A program made the translations under genes and the position numbers. Shown here in pieces: positions 18,216 through 28,464 of a DNA stretch of 64,000 nucleotides. This stretch comes from Picosynechococcus sp. PCC 7003 (GTDB taxonomy: Bacteria > Cyanobacteriota > Cyanobacteriia > Cyanobacteriales > MRBY01): the NCBI RefSeq assembly GCF_001693255.1, contig NZ_CP016474.1, positions 2,560,661-2,624,660 on the forward strand. Reading direction: 5' to 3'. Every line of letters begins with the position of its first letter. Within the stretch, counting starts at the first letter, position 1. The notes beneath the pieces were generated by a model that ran no database searches, was not told the DNA's origin, and saw nothing but the letters and a program-made list of their open reading frames with translations.

Positions 18216-20357
18216 CTATTGTTTAACGATCGCCCCAAAATCCGCTAAAACCCGCGCGTGATTTCGCAATAGCCCAAGGAGATTCAAACGATTTTCCCGC
18301 ACAGCAGGATCCTCTGCCATCACCAAAACACTATCTTCTCCATCAAAGAACCGTTCGACCGTGGGGGCTAGGGCCGCTAAACCGTCAATTAGTTTTTGGT
18401 AATCCCGTTCGGTGCGAGCCGCTTCGGTGGTGGGCACGAGTTCGACTAAACCGGCATAGAGATCCCGCTCGGAATTTTGCTCAAATTTCTCCGGGTTAAT
18501 TACCCCTGTCGGATCGAGGCTATCCGTGCTGAGGTTCCCCTTCGCTGCCAATTTCGCAGAACGATTAATGGTGGCGTAGATTTGTTCTAGTTGCCCATCA
18601 TTACGAATGCTCTGTAAAAATTCCGCGCGATCGCCTACATCAAGTAAATCCGTCAAGGCTCGTTCTGTGTATTCCGCATCATCCCCAAGAACGGCATTGA
18701 CTAGGTCATAATCAATGCCCTTTTCATCCTGGAGTAAGGTTTGAATCCGCTGGATAAAGAAGCTTTGCAGATTTTCGAGGGGGGAGTCCTTGTCGGGGTG
18801 AGCGGTGACAAAATCCTGGGCGCCCTGGGCGAGTAGTTCTCTCAGATCAATTTCAAGACCCGCATCCCACGCGACGGTAATAATGGCGTTGGCCGCTCGC
18901 CGCAGTGCAAAGGGATCGGAAGAACCAGAGGGGATCATTCCCAGGCCGAAAATACTAAACAATGTATCGAGGCGATCGCCCATGCCCACCACTTGACCCG
19001 CGAGGGTTTGGGGCAAAATATCATCGGCATTGCGGGGTAGATAATGCTCGAAAATCCCCTCAGCCACGGCGGGCGCTTCCCCACTGACTAGGGCATACTT
19101 TTGACCCATAATGCCCTGAAGTTCCGGGAATTCATAGACCATCTGGGTCACCAAATCCGCCTTACAGAGCATGGCGGTGCTGGCAATAATTTCTTTCTCT
19201 TCCTCAGACAGGCCAAGCTGTTCAGCAATTTGCTGGGAAATTTCCATGATGCGGTCTACTTTGTCCCGCATCGTCCCCAACTCTTCCTGGAAGGTGACGG
19301 CTTCTAGTTGGGGCAAATAGGTTTCTAAATGTTCATCACAGTCGGCCCGGTAGAAAAACTGACCATCCGCTAACCGCGCCCGGATCACCCGACCATTGCC
19401 CGCAGCGATAATATCTGATTTCTTGGGGTCGCCGTTGGAGATGGTAATAAATTTCGGTAGGAGCTTCGTTTTATCTTGGCGATCGCGCACCGCAAAATAG
19501 CGTTGGTGGGTGACCATCACCGTCGTAATCACTTCCGTGGGCAACTCTAAAAATTCTGCCTCAATGTCTCCGACCACGGCTGTGGGATATTCCACTAAAT
19601 TCACCACCTCAGCGAGGAGATCAGCGGGCATTTCTGCTTCACCACCAATCTCTGCCGCCGCCGCTTTGACGCCAGCAACAATTTTTTCTTCCCGCACCTG
19701 GGGGTCAACTTCCACAAAGGCTTGCTGCAAGGTGGCCACATAATCAGCCGCATTATTTAAAGTCACATCCCCTTGATGTAAAATCCGGTGCCCGCGAGAA
19801 ATACGACCCGCCTCTAACTGACCGGAGCCATTCACCAGTTCCAGCGGTAACACAGCCTCATTCCAGAGAGATACTAACCAGCGGATTGGTCGCGGAAAAC
19901 GCAGATCCCCATCGGCCCACCGCATAAACCGCCGCCCTTCGAGGGCCGTAAACCAACCCAAAACCAGTTCCTGCAAAATTTCTGGGGTGGGGCGACCAAG
20001 GGTTTTCTTTTGGACAAAAACAAAGTCTCCTTTTTCCGTGGGGCGCACTTCTAGGGCCGCTACTTCGACTCCCTGTTTCCGGGCAAAACCTTCGGCGGCC
20101 TTGGTGGGTTGTCCCTCTTTAAATGCGGCGGCAGCAGGGGGGCCTTTAATTTCTTCTTCCCGGTCGGCCTGCTGGTCTGGCAACCCTTGAATTAACACAG
20201 CCAGGCGTCGGGGCGCTCCGTAGACTTCGATTCCGTCTGGGGTGAGAAAATACTCCGTGAGACTATGGGAAACGCGATCTTTTAATTGGGCGATCGCCGC
20301 CGCGACAAAATCAGCAGGGAGTTCTTCTGTACCAACTTCAATGAGGTAGGTTGCCAT
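18216..20357 (-). CDS. glyS: Glycyl-tRNA synthetase beta subunit
   Basis: The beta chain of the alpha2beta2 bacterial glycyl-tRNA synthetase, which recognises tRNA-Gly; catalysis is by the alpha chain (glyQ), which is not in this window. At 713 residues it has full length. The N terminus [18 protein letters not shown] is the family signature, and the C-terminal part (DALALI-type anticodon domain) ends [16 protein letters not shown]. It lies upstream of groESL on the same strand but is separated by about 200 bases holding the CIRCE promoter. It diverges from nth. Confidence 0.97.
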   Translation of the reverse strand: MATYLIEVGTEELPADFVAAAIAQLKDRVSHSLTEYFLTPDGIEVYGAPRRLAVLIQGLPDQQADREEEIKGPPAAAAFKEGQPTKAAEGFARKQGVEVAALEVRPTEKGDFVFVQKKTLGRPTPEILQELVLGWFTALEGRRFMRWADGDLRFPRPIRWLVSLWNEAVLPLELVNGSGQLEAGRISRGHRILHQGDVTLNNAADYVATLQQAFVEVDPQVREEKIVAGVKAAAAEIGGEAEMPADLLAEVVNLVEYPTAVVGDIEAEFLELPTEVITTVMVTHQRYFAVRDRQDKTKLLPKFITISNGDPKKSDIIAAGNGRVIRARLADGQFFYRADCDEHLETYLPQLEAVTFQEELGTMRDKVDRIMEISQQIAEQLGLSEEEKEIIASTAMLCKADLVTQMVYEFPELQGIMGQKYALVSGEAPAVAEGIFEHYLPRNADDILPQTLAGQVVGMGDRLDTLFSIFGLGMIPSGSSDPFALRRAANAIITVAWDAGLEIDLRELLAQGAQDFVTAHPDKDSPLENLQSFFIQRIQTLLQDEKGIDYDLVNAVLGDDAEYTERALTDLLDVGDRAEFLQSIRNDGQLEQIYATINRSAKLAAKGNLSTDSLDPTGVINPEKFEQNSERDLYAGLVELVPTTEAARTERDYQKLIDGLAALAPTVERFFDGEDSVLVMAEDPAVRENRLNLLGLLRNHARVLADFGAIVKQ

Positions 20358-20426
20358 GGGAAACGAAATCAGGTCAATAATGAATCTTGATTAGTTTACC
20401 GTGAAGCCACAGGAAAAATAGTGCCC

Positions 20427-21089
20427 ATGGCAATTCATTACCCTCGCAGTAAGAAAAAACGGGCGATCGCCGTTCTCGAAAAACTCCACGAACTCTACCC
20501 CGATGCCACCTGCAGTTTGGACTACGAAACCCCTGTGCAATTGATGGTCGCGACGATTCTTTCGGCCCAATGTACCGACGAGCGAGTGAATAAAGTGACA
20601 CCGGCGCTCTTTGCTCGATTTCCTGATGCGGCGGCCTTTGCGGGGGCGGATGTGGCAGACATTGAACAGTTGGTGCGCTCGACGGGTTTTTATCGCAATA
20701 AAGCCAAAAATATCCAAGGGGCTTGCCAGCGGATTATGGCGGTTTTCAATGGAGAAGTGCCACAAACGATGGAAGAGCTTCTGACCTTACCCGGTGTGGC
20801 CCGGAAAACGGCCAATGTGGTTCTGGCCCATGCTTTTGGGATTTGTGCGGGGGTGACGGTGGATACCCATGTGAAGCGGCTGAGTAATCGCTTGCGCCTG
20901 ACAAAATCTGATAATCCGGTGCAAATTGAACGGGATCTGATGAAGTTAATCCCCCAGCCGGAGTGGGAAAACTGGTCAATTCGTCTGATTTACCATGGTC
21001 GCGCTGTCTGTAATGCCCGGAAACCCCAATGTGATGTCTGTGCGATCGCCAACCTTTGTCCCTCAGCCCCAAAACCCCAGCCCAGTTAA
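20427..21089 (+). CDS. nth: Endonuclease III (DNA glycosylase/AP lyase)
   Basis: A base-excision repair enzyme that removes oxidised pyrimidines and cuts abasic sites. The helix-hairpin-helix LPGVARKTANVVLAHAF carries the catalytic Lys, and VDTHVKRLSNR supplies the catalytic Asp. The C-terminal [4Fe-4S] ligands are complete: C-x6-C-x2-C-x5-C in CNARKPQCDVCAIANLC. Length is about 220 residues, normal for the family. A GTG at 20421, two codons upstream, sits at a better distance from the AGGA ribosome site, so it could be the true start; the difference is two residues. Divergent from glyS with a 60-70 base gap, and convergent with the small gene that follows. Confidence 0.96.
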   Translation: MAIHYPRSKKKRAIAVLEKLHELYPDATCSLDYETPVQLMVATILSAQCTDERVNKVTPALFARFPDAAAFAGADVADIEQLVRSTGFYRNKAKNIQGACQRIMAVFNGEVPQTMEELLTLPGVARKTANVVLAHAFGICAGVTVDTHVKRLSNRLRLTKSDNPVQIERDLMKLIPQPEWENWSIRLIYHGRAVCNARKPQCDVCAIANLCPSAPKPQPS

Positions 21090-21095
21090 AGATGA

Positions 21096-21299
21096 TCAAA
21101 AGATAAATCGACTGGGCACAAGCTGGATCCGGCCCGCATCCATTTCCGCCATCAAGAGTTCGAGAGCTTCATAGTCCTCATCAGAAACATGGCCAAGGCG
21201 TGTCAACTCGGAGTTGATCGCGTTTTCAATTTCGGGGGTCATCTGTTTAATGAAAAGGGCTTTTTCCACTAAACGACGAATCATAAATGGCGTACTCAC
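21096..21299 (-). CDS. Small conserved cyanobacterial protein of unknown function
   Basis: A 67-residue acidic, helix-rich protein without membrane segments or cysteines. The start is a GTG at 21299; an internal ATG five codons later is possible. The sequence (IRRLVEKALFIKQMTPEIE, then LTRLGHVSDEDYEALELLMAEMD) is one I recognise as a short hypothetical protein widespread in cyanobacteria, but no function is known to me. Its stop is 6 bases from the nth stop, so the genes are convergent and nearly touching. Confidence 0.7.
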   Translation of the reverse strand: MSTPFMIRRLVEKALFIKQMTPEIENAINSELTRLGHVSDEDYEALELLMAEMDAGRIQLVPSRFIF

Positions 21300-21753
21300 A
21301 GCAGTAATGTTTTTCCTAAAAGAGGAACCCGTTTCATTACAAAGGAACGATTTTTTTATTTTCCCTTAATCAGCGAAAATAATGAATGGTATAAATGGCG
21401 TAAAGTGCTGAAATTAGTCTGGGTTATGGTTTCATTTTCGAGGTGTTTACACAATTTCTCCCAGGTCTTAAATAATTTTTAAACTTCGGGCTTCTATTTT
21501 TAGAAAAAATGTAAACAAACATACTGTTCTTAAAGGTAATAAAGGATCTTTTGGAAACGAGATGTCTTTGTTCAGGATAAGTTATCATCACACCTGGTTT
21601 TTGAGTCTCCCCCATACAATGGTTCTATCCCAAATCAAATGTTTAGCAAGCTTTTTCGGGTTTGCTCACGCTAAAAAGTTATTTGATTTTTGTATAAAAT
21701 TTTTGACTAAGACGATGGGTAAACAGGGAAGTTCCCCTGGGGAGAGTCTACCG
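21300..21753. other. AT-rich intergenic region with no recognised gene
   Basis: About 450 bases, AT-rich and without HIP1 sites. An open frame in phase with the STAS gene extends back to 21562, but its residues look non-coding (clusters of Phe, Leu, His and Ser). Promoters for the divergent small gene and the STAS gene must lie here. No strong hairpin or RNA gene was recognised. Confidence 0.45.
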
Positions 21754-22095
21754 ATGGATATAAACCAACAGGCTGTTATTCTACGCCCAAATTATACTTT
21801 GGTGGCCCCAAATCTTGATGGATTTTGGCGATCGCTCCATAGGGCGATTAATGATGAATTAAGTCAGGAAATTTTAGTCGACTTACAGCAGGTAGAATTC
21901 ATTGACAGTGCGGCGGCAGTGGTGCTCAGCCAGGGCACGAAATTGGCCGAAGCCCATGGCAAACGTCTTGGTTGCTGTGGGATCAATTCCCAGGTGCGCA
22001 TGGTCTTAGAACTGACCCAAATGGAGCAGTTTGTACGCATTTTTGAGAATGAAGCAGAATTTTTTACACAGACATCCCAGCTGTTCGCGGCCTAA
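21754..22095 (+). CDS. STAS-domain protein (anti-sigma factor antagonist-like)
   Basis: A 113-residue single STAS-domain protein. The phosphorylatable-serine motif is visible in VDLQQVEFIDSAAAVVLSQ (about residues 44-62, with Ser at about 54), the standard position in anti-sigma factor antagonists of the SpoIIAA/RsbV type. The ATG at 21754 is chosen because it follows a GGGGAGAG ribosome site and begins right at the domain; an open frame starting at 21562 would add 64 residues unlike any STAS protein. A partner kinase/anti-sigma factor is not nearby. It precedes the radical SAM gene by about 20 bases, so the two may share a transcript. Confidence 0.85.
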   Translation: MDINQQAVILRPNYTLVAPNLDGFWRSLHRAINDELSQEILVDLQQVEFIDSAAAVVLSQGTKLAEAHGKRLGCCGINSQVRMVLELTQMEQFVRIFENEAEFFTQTSQLFAA

Positions 22096-22118
22096 CATCT
22101 CGAAGGCTCTCCGGTATA

Positions 22119-24776
22119 ATGGGGGACTTAATTGTTTCCCTTGACTCCCTTGGAGGTTCATCACCTGTGGCAACGGCTCCTTGTCTTCCTCAACCGGCTG
22201 ATTACGAAGCGCTGATTACGACGGATATTTTTAAACCGGCGCGCTACTTGGGCAATGAACTGGGGGCAATCCACAAGCCTTGGACGGAGGCGGTGGTGCG
22301 TTGGGTGCTTACCTACCCGGAAGTTTATGAGGTGGGTTCCTCGAATTTGGGTCATATCCTGCTCTACAACGTGATTAATGCCCAACCTCGACAATTATGC
22401 GATCGCACCTATTTGCCTGCCGCTGACCTGAGCGAAAAGTTAAAGGCAAAAAACCTGCCGTTGTTTGCTCTCGAATCCAGGCGATCGCTGTTGGAATTTG
22501 ACATTCTCGGCTTTAGTTTGAGCTACGAGCTCGGGGCGACAAATATTCTAGAAATGCTTACCCTTGCCCAGATTCCCCTCACTTGGCAGGAACGGGAAAC
22601 GGGGAATTATCCGTTCATTTTTGCAGGGGGACAAACGGCCACCTCCAATCCAGAACCCTACGCTGACTTTTTTGACTTTATTGTTCTCGGCGATGGCGAA
22701 GAACTTTTGCCGGAAGTGGGCTTCATCCTCGAAGAAGCCAAGGTTAACGGTCTGAGTAAGGAAGAAACTCTGCTGGATTTGGCCCAGGTGCCGGGGGTCT
22801 ATGTGCCTCGCTTCTATGAAATGGCGGCGGATGGTTCTGTATATCCAATCCGTGACGAAGTGCCCAAGCGAATTTTGCGGCGGGTAGCCACGCCGATTCC
22901 AGCCTATTCCATTGGTCTCGTGCCCTACGTGGAAACGGTTCATGATCGTCTGACGGTGGAAATTCGCCGGGGTTGCACAAGGGGTTGTCGCTTCTGCCAA
23001 CCGGGGATGTTAACGCGACCGGCAACGGATGTGGAACCCGAAAAAGTCGTCGATGCCATTGAAAAAGGGATGCGAGCAACGGGCTATAACGAATTTTCTC
23101 TGCTCTCCCTTAGTTGTTCTGACTATCTCTCGCTGCCAGCGGTGGGGGTCGAGATTAAAAATCGCCTCAAGGACGAAAATATTTCCCTGTCTTTGCCAAG
23201 TCAACGGGTGGATCGGTTTGATGAAAATATTGCCAATATCGTGGGTGGGACGCGCAAAGCGGGTTTGACTTTCGCCCCAGAGGCCGGCACCCAACGGATG
23301 CGAGATGTAATTAACAAAGGCTTAACCAATGAAGAGTTGCTGCGGGGTATCCAAACGGCGGTCAAAGAGGGCTGGGATAAGGTAAAACTCTATTTCATGA
23401 TTGGCCTGCCTGGGGAGACGGATCTTGATGTGCTCGGCATTGCGGAAACGGTGCAGTGGCTGCGGCGGGAATGTGCTTCCCTGAGCAACCGTCGTTTAAA
23501 CTTCAACATCACCATTTCTAATTTCACTCCGAAACCCCATACCCCTTTCCAGTGGCATTCGGTTTCGACGACAGAATTTAAGCGTAAACAGGAACTCCTG
23601 CGGGAAGCTTTTCGACCGATCCGGGGCGTGAAAGTGAACTATACCGATGTGCGGATCTCGGCGATGGAGGATTTTGTTGGTCGGGGCGATCGCCGTTTGG
23701 GTAAAGTCGTCCGCCGGGCCTGGGAACTGGGGGCTGGCATGGATTCCTGGTGGGAAAATCTAGACAAAGCCTATGGGGCTTGGGAACAGGCGATCGCCGA
23801 ATCGGATCTCACCTGGAAATACCGCAAAGTAGAAAGCGGTGAATGGAATATCTTTGAAACCACCGACAACGATCCCCTTGATGCGCCCTTACCCTGGGAT
23901 CACCTCAATACAGGCATTGATAAGCAGTGGCTAAAAGACGATCTAAAGCGGGCCCTCGAAGCGGCCACCATTCCCGACTGTGCCTTTGATGGTTGTTCCC
24001 ACTGTGGCGTCTGCAGTACCGATTTTGGCCACAATGTCGTCTATCAACCGCCCGAAATTCCCGAATTTGTCGGCCAATTCCAAAAGGATCAAGAACGCCT
24101 ACAACGGTTCCGGGTTTGGTTCGGGAAACAGGGGGATATGCGTCTCGTCAGTCACCTCGATTTAGTGCGTTTATTTGACCGAGCCGTGCGCCGTGCCTCA
24201 ATTCCCGTGGCCTTCACCAATGGCTTTCACCCCAGCCCCCGCATTTCCATTGCCAATGCATTATCTTTGGGAGCTACCAGCGAAGGGGAAATTATCGACT
24301 TCGAACTACGCCAAGTTTTGGATTTAGAAGATTTTCGACGGCGACTCGCGGAACAGTTGCCCATTGATATGCCGATCTATCGAGTAGAAGAAGTGCCCGT
24401 TCGTTCTAAGGCCGCCACAGCATTATTGACGGAAGCAGAATATCTGATTGATCTTGAAACCGAAGAACCTGTTTCTGCCGAACAATGGGAAGTCTGGCTT
24501 GAAACCATCCGCCAGACTCCGGAAATCATCCTCGAAAAGAAAACCAAATCTGGCAGGATCAAGCAGCTAAATCTTCGGGAAATGTTAACGGCGATCGCCC
24601 TAGAAAAAGTGATGAGTCCGACCCAAGTCCAACTCCGCTATCGAGGGAGTTGTCGCAACGATGGTACTCTTCTCCAGGCAGATCATATTCTTTACATGAT
24701 GCATACTATTAGTCAGCAAAATATAAAATTGCTTAAGGTACACCGCTTTGCTATGTATTTATCTGAAGATATTTAA
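22119..24776 (+). CDS. B12-binding radical SAM protein with C-terminal DUF2344 (TIGR03960-type)
   Basis: An 885-residue protein fusing a B12-binding/radical SAM enzyme (TIGR03960 family) to a C-terminal DUF2344 domain (TIGR03936). The radical SAM [4Fe-4S] cysteines are in RRGCTRGCRFCQPGMLTRP (CxxxCxxC, about residues 287-294). The N-terminal part contains the B12-binding-like region with EVYEVGSSNLGHILLYN. A Cys-rich stretch CAFDGCSHCGVCSTDFGHN near 620 separates the halves. The DUF2344 part begins RFRVWFGKQGDMRLVSHLDLVR. The ATG at 22119 is used, but a GTG at 22167 behind a GGAGG site is an equally good start. Substrate is unknown; in several bacteria the gene sits near ribosome or rne/rng genes, suggesting RNA or translation-related chemistry. 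Confidence 0.9.
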   Translation: MGDLIVSLDSLGGSSPVATAPCLPQPADYEALITTDIFKPARYLGNELGAIHKPWTEAVVRWVLTYPEVYEVGSSNLGHILLYNVINAQPRQLCDRTYLPAADLSEKLKAKNLPLFALESRRSLLEFDILGFSLSYELGATNILEMLTLAQIPLTWQERETGNYPFIFAGGQTATSNPEPYADFFDFIVLGDGEELLPEVGFILEEAKVNGLSKEETLLDLAQVPGVYVPRFYEMAADGSVYPIRDEVPKRILRRVATPIPAYSIGLVPYVETVHDRLTVEIRRGCTRGCRFCQPGMLTRPATDVEPEKVVDAIEKGMRATGYNEFSLLSLSCSDYLSLPAVGVEIKNRLKDENISLSLPSQRVDRFDENIANIVGGTRKAGLTFAPEAGTQRMRDVINKGLTNEELLRGIQTAVKEGWDKVKLYFMIGLPGETDLDVLGIAETVQWLRRECASLSNRRLNFNITISNFTPKPHTPFQWHSVSTTEFKRKQELLREAFRPIRGVKVNYTDVRISAMEDFVGRGDRRLGKVVRRAWELGAGMDSWWENLDKAYGAWEQAIAESDLTWKYRKVESGEWNIFETTDNDPLDAPLPWDHLNTGIDKQWLKDDLKRALEAATIPDCAFDGCSHCGVCSTDFGHNVVYQPPEIPEFVGQFQKDQERLQRFRVWFGKQGDMRLVSHLDLVRLFDRAVRRASIPVAFTNGFHPSPRISIANALSLGATSEGEIIDFELRQVLDLEDFRRRLAEQLPIDMPIYRVEEVPVRSKAATALLTEAEYLIDLETEEPVSAEQWEVWLETIRQTPEIILEKKTKSGRIKQLNLREMLTAIALEKVMSPTQVQLRYRGSCRNDGTLLQADHILYMMHTISQQNIKLLKVHRFAMYLSEDI

Positions 24777-24844
24777 TCTCGCTTAATTGATATTTTCATT
24801 TTGCTCAAATATAACACCATCATCTGACTCGACTTCCATCATTT

Positions 24845-26182
24845 ATGCTCAAAAGACTGTCGTTATTCAAAAAGCAGTTGATAGGTGAACAAAAAGCCAT
24901 TTTTAGTAACATTTCTTGGTTGTCATTTGAATATACTGTTCGGATGATAATCGGTTTTTTTATGAGTGCTTGGATGGCAAGATATTTAGGAGCTACTCAA
25001 TTAGGTACATTGAACTATGCTGGGGCAATTATTGTTTTATTTCATCCCCTATCCAAGCTGGGATTAGACACTTTAGTCATTCGTTCTCTAGTTAATTTTC
25101 CTCAAGAAAAAAATAAAATTTTAGGCACTGTATTTTGGCTCAAACTTGTGATATCTAGCATTATTTCACTTGGGCTTATTGCTACAGGAGTTTATCTGTT
25201 TTTGAGAACAGACAATACTGAATTTAGCTTGATTTTTCTAATACTAAGTTCAAGTGTTTTATTTCAAGCTTTTGAAGTCGTTAATTTTTGGTTTTCTGCT
25301 CAAGTTCAATCTAAATATATAGTTGCCATTAAAATTCTTGTATTCATAATTGTCACTCTCAGTAAAGTTGCGCTCTTAATTCTACAAGTTCCATTGATTT
25401 ATTTTGCCTGGATTATATTTGGAGAAGCTGCTCTGGAAGCAAGTGGTTTTGTCTTAGTTTATAAATTAAAAAAATGCCCGTTCAAACTTGAATGGAATAC
25501 TGAAATTGCAAAATCATTACTTCATGAAAGCTGGCCTTTAATCTTATCTGGTTTGAGCATCATCTTATATATGAAGACAGACTTAGTAATGTTGGGGAAC
25601 ATCGTTGGAGAAGAAGCAGTTGGCACTTATTCATCCGCAACTAAAATATCTGAAATATGGTATTTTATTCCTAATATAATTATTGCTTCAGTTTCCCCTT
25701 CAATTTACGCAGCAAAAGAAAAAAATAAAAAACAATATTACGAAAAAATCAAAGACTTACTATCCTTTTTGATTCGTCTATCTTTGATAATTTCACTTCC
25801 CATTTTGTTCACTGCATCTCCTCTTATTTTGATGATTTATGGGCCAGAATATTTTGCCGCAGGGACAATCTTGAAAATTCATATCTGGGCAACATTATTT
25901 GTATTTATGGGAACAGGAATTTCTCCATGGTTTATTGCAGAGAAATTAAGCAATTATTCCTTCTGGATAACTTTTTCTGGTGCATTACTTAATATTATTC
26001 TAAATATCTTTTTGATTCCTAAATATTCTGGCGTCGGTGCAGCAATTTCTACAGTTATTTCTCAGTTATTTTCTGGATTTTTAATCAACGCTTTTTTTTC
26101 GCAGACAAGAATTGTATTTCGTCTTCAATTAAATACTTTAAATCCATTAAAATTTCCAAAAAAAATCAACAGAAACACCTAA
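24845..26182 (+). CDS. Oligosaccharide flippase (Wzx-like, MVF/MATE superfamily)
   Basis: A 445-residue polytopic membrane protein of the polysaccharide transporter family, likely to flip lipid-linked sugar units across the inner membrane. About 12-14 hydrophobic helices are visible. The N terminus (NISWLSFEYTVRMIIGFFMSAWMARYLGATQLG) is characteristic, with the conserved ARYLG motif. It is the first gene of an AT-rich, HIP1-free island, followed after 14 bases by a glycosyltransferase on the same strand. Acquisition by transfer is likely from the base composition. The sugar unit is unknown. Confidence 0.88.
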   Translation: MLKRLSLFKKQLIGEQKAIFSNISWLSFEYTVRMIIGFFMSAWMARYLGATQLGTLNYAGAIIVLFHPLSKLGLDTLVIRSLVNFPQEKNKILGTVFWLKLVISSIISLGLIATGVYLFLRTDNTEFSLIFLILSSSVLFQAFEVVNFWFSAQVQSKYIVAIKILVFIIVTLSKVALLILQVPLIYFAWIIFGEAALEASGFVLVYKLKKCPFKLEWNTEIAKSLLHESWPLILSGLSIILYMKTDLVMLGNIVGEEAVGTYSSATKISEIWYFIPNIIIASVSPSIYAAKEKNKKQYYEKIKDLLSFLIRLSLIISLPILFTASPLILMIYGPEYFAAGTILKIHIWATLFVFMGTGISPWFIAEKLSNYSFWITFSGALLNIILNIFLIPKYSGVGAAISTVISQLFSGFLINAFFSQTRIVFRLQLNTLNPLKFPKKINRNT

Positions 26183-26196
26183 AATGCGTCTTTAAT

Positions 26197-27279
26197 ATGA
26201 TACTTGTTAACTTATCTATCTTATCTAAAAAGCCGACAGGGATTAGTATTTATGCCCGCAATATACTACCATATCTTTCTCAACTAAATTCTAAATTTCT
26301 TGTTTGTAATTTTGATAATCAATTTACAACTTTTAATTCTTATCTAATTTCAAAAGAACTTAGTCCAGATTTTGGCTTAAAAGGACATCTTAAACGGCTA
26401 TATTGGACTCAGTTTACTTTGCCAAAAATTTATCACAAACTAGAATCAAACTTGATTTTTTCTCCTTTACCAGAATCACCTATTTATACAACTGCTAGAA
26501 CTGTTGTTATGGTTCATGATTTAATTCCATTACGCTATCCAGACAAGCAGTCTCCATTAAACTATTATCAGAAATTTGTTTTACCTATTGTGTTAGATCA
26601 AAGTAAGCATATTATTTGTAACTCCCAAGCAACTGCAGATGACTTGATGAATTTTTTCAACATTTCTGCTACTAAGATTACCCCCATTCATCTTGCTTAT
26701 GATCCTAAAAAATTTTACATGCGATCAAATAAATCAAAATCTAAGAGGCCTTATTTTTTATACTTGGGTCGCCATAACCCGCACAAAAATCTCCCTAGAA
26801 TGATTAAAGCATTTTCTTTGCTTAAAGATAAAGAAGATTATGAATTTTGGCTTGTTGGGCCTAAAGATAAACGTTACACGCCACAGTTAATTGATTTGGT
26901 GAAAAATCTAGAATTAGAAAATCAAGTCTTGTTTAAAGATTATGTTTCCTTTCAAGACTTGCCTATGATTCTTAATCAAGCATTTTGTTTGATGTTTGTA
27001 AGCCTTTGGGAAGGCTTTGGCCTCCCTTTATTGGAAGCAATGGCTTGCGGATTACCTGTTATCACATCTAATCAATCTTCATTAGTCGAAGTGGCAAGAA
27101 ATTCTGCCATCTTAGTAGACCCAAAAAATGTTCAAGAAATACGTAGTGCGATGGAACGCATCACCAAAGACGATAATCTTTATGCTGATTTAATACAAAA
27201 AGGACTCCAAAGAGCAAGTATGTTTTCATGGGAAAAAACAGGACAAGAAACCAGACAAATTCTCCGAAATTTAAGTTAA
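26197..27279 (+). CDS. Glycosyltransferase family 4 (GT-B)
   Basis: A 360-residue GT-B glycosyltransferase likely to add a sugar to a cell-surface glycan. The N-terminal acceptor domain begins MILVNLSILSKKPTGISIYARN. The C-terminal donor domain has YLGRHNPHKNLPRMIKAF and the E-x7-E motif in SLWEGFGLPLLEAMACGLPVITS, typical of GT4 retaining enzymes. It follows the flippase by 14 bases in one operon and shares its AT-rich base composition. Donor sugar and acceptor cannot be read from the sequence. Confidence 0.9.
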   Translation: MILVNLSILSKKPTGISIYARNILPYLSQLNSKFLVCNFDNQFTTFNSYLISKELSPDFGLKGHLKRLYWTQFTLPKIYHKLESNLIFSPLPESPIYTTARTVVMVHDLIPLRYPDKQSPLNYYQKFVLPIVLDQSKHIICNSQATADDLMNFFNISATKITPIHLAYDPKKFYMRSNKSKSKRPYFLYLGRHNPHKNLPRMIKAFSLLKDKEDYEFWLVGPKDKRYTPQLIDLVKNLELENQVLFKDYVSFQDLPMILNQAFCLMFVSLWEGFGLPLLEAMACGLPVITSNQSSLVEVARNSAILVDPKNVQEIRSAMERITKDDNLYADLIQKGLQRASMFSWEKTGQETRQILRNLS

Positions 27280-27328
27280 TTTTCAGGGTTGTTTTTTGAT
27301 CTACTTTTTTGAGAGGCTTTAGGAGTAA

Positions 27329-28180
27329 TTATTTAGAAGAAAGCCAACCATTTAATCTACCTTGGAAAATAAGCCAGTGGAATTTAGCCCGCCATCCCTG
27401 CATTTTAGTTGCATAATATAAAGTTCCCAAAATTGGTCTTAATAAAGCGATTGCAACAAACCAAAATGGATAACTATGCTTTTTTAATACACGGCCCGTT
27501 CCTGGAGCATACCTTTTTGCGCGTGCCAATGCTTGTTGGTCATACTGGGTAATTGGTTCAAGATGGTAGACTTTTATTTCTGGATCATAATATAGTTTCT
27601 TATTTTGTGATAGCAAGTTTAGAAGATAATCAGTCTCATCCGAGCATTGCCAAGGAGAGTCTGCACCTGGTCCAAGTGTCTCATCAAAACCTTGGGCGTT
27701 TGCAAGTGCATAGGTTCGCAAAAAAATGGATGAAGTAATTCCTCTACGCCAAACATTAAACCTATGAATTTCTCCTGGATTCTTATCCCATCTGCTTGTT
27801 GTTGAATTTTCTTTTAGATCAATGGTACAACCACTTAAAGCATCCCAATTAAGATTATTTAAAAACCAAGTATTGACTGACATTAAAAGCATGTCTGGAT
27901 ACCAGCAATCATCATCAGGAAAACTGACAATTTCACCAGATGCATACCTAAAGCCAAAATTCCTCCCCGCTGATACTCCCCTTTGATCATGCTTCAGGTA
28001 AATCAAATTGATCTCATTAAAATAACTTTCTAATGTCACTTTGAGTTTTGAAGTCTCATTTTGATCGACAATAATCAATTCAAAATCCTGATGTTTTTGT
28101 TTTATTAAAGAGTGAATTAGGCGCACGATTTTATCATGTCTATCTTCACCTAATGTGCTGGTGATTAAGGAGAATTTCAT
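27329..28180 (-). CDS. Glycosyltransferase family 2 (GT-A)
   Basis: A 283-residue GT-A enzyme with SLITSTLGEDRHDKIVRLIHSL at the N terminus, VDQN at about 38-41 and the metal-binding acidic run PDDDCW at about 88-93. A C-terminal amphipathic or hydrophobic stretch (YPFWFVAIALLRPILGTLYY, about 237-256) probably ties it to the membrane. It is convergent with the GT4 gene, with only about 50 bases between them, and shares the AT-rich composition of the island. Probably acts in the same surface-polysaccharide pathway. Confidence 0.88.
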   Translation of the reverse strand: MKFSLITSTLGEDRHDKIVRLIHSLIKQKHQDFELIIVDQNETSKLKVTLESYFNEINLIYLKHDQRGVSAGRNFGFRYASGEIVSFPDDDCWYPDMLLMSVNTWFLNNLNWDALSGCTIDLKENSTTSRWDKNPGEIHRFNVWRRGITSSIFLRTYALANAQGFDETLGPGADSPWQCSDETDYLLNLLSQNKKLYYDPEIKVYHLEPITQYDQQALARAKRYAPGTGRVLKKHSYPFWFVAIALLRPILGTLYYATKMQGWRAKFHWLIFQGRLNGWLSSK

Positions 28181-28404
28181 TTTCCAGAAGACGCTTACGA
28201 AGAAAAATGGTTAGGAGTCAAAATGTAGGAGCTCTAAATAAAATATAAGAGTATTGCGACTTTATTTTTAGAACTACGTGCAATGAAGATTCTTTTATAA
28301 AAATTCATTTAATCCAACAAAACTTTCAACAGAGCATAGTTGAATTTTTAGTTTTATAATTCTATTTTCACTATTAGAGAAAGCTGTTACTGATTATCTC
28401 TCTT

Positions 28405-28440
28405 AAAAATCAAAATTCCTCGGCGTGTGCCGAGGAGAGG
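28405..28440 (-). terminator. Terminator of the CAAD-domain gene
   Basis: A perfect CCTCGGC-gtgt-GCCGAGG hairpin at 28418-28435 is followed on the minus strand by AATTTTGATTTTT. It lies just downstream of the CAAD gene stop. The remaining bases back to 28181 are AT-rich and featureless. Confidence 0.85.
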
Positions 28441-28464
28441 TAAATCCCAACGAAAAATTTAGGT

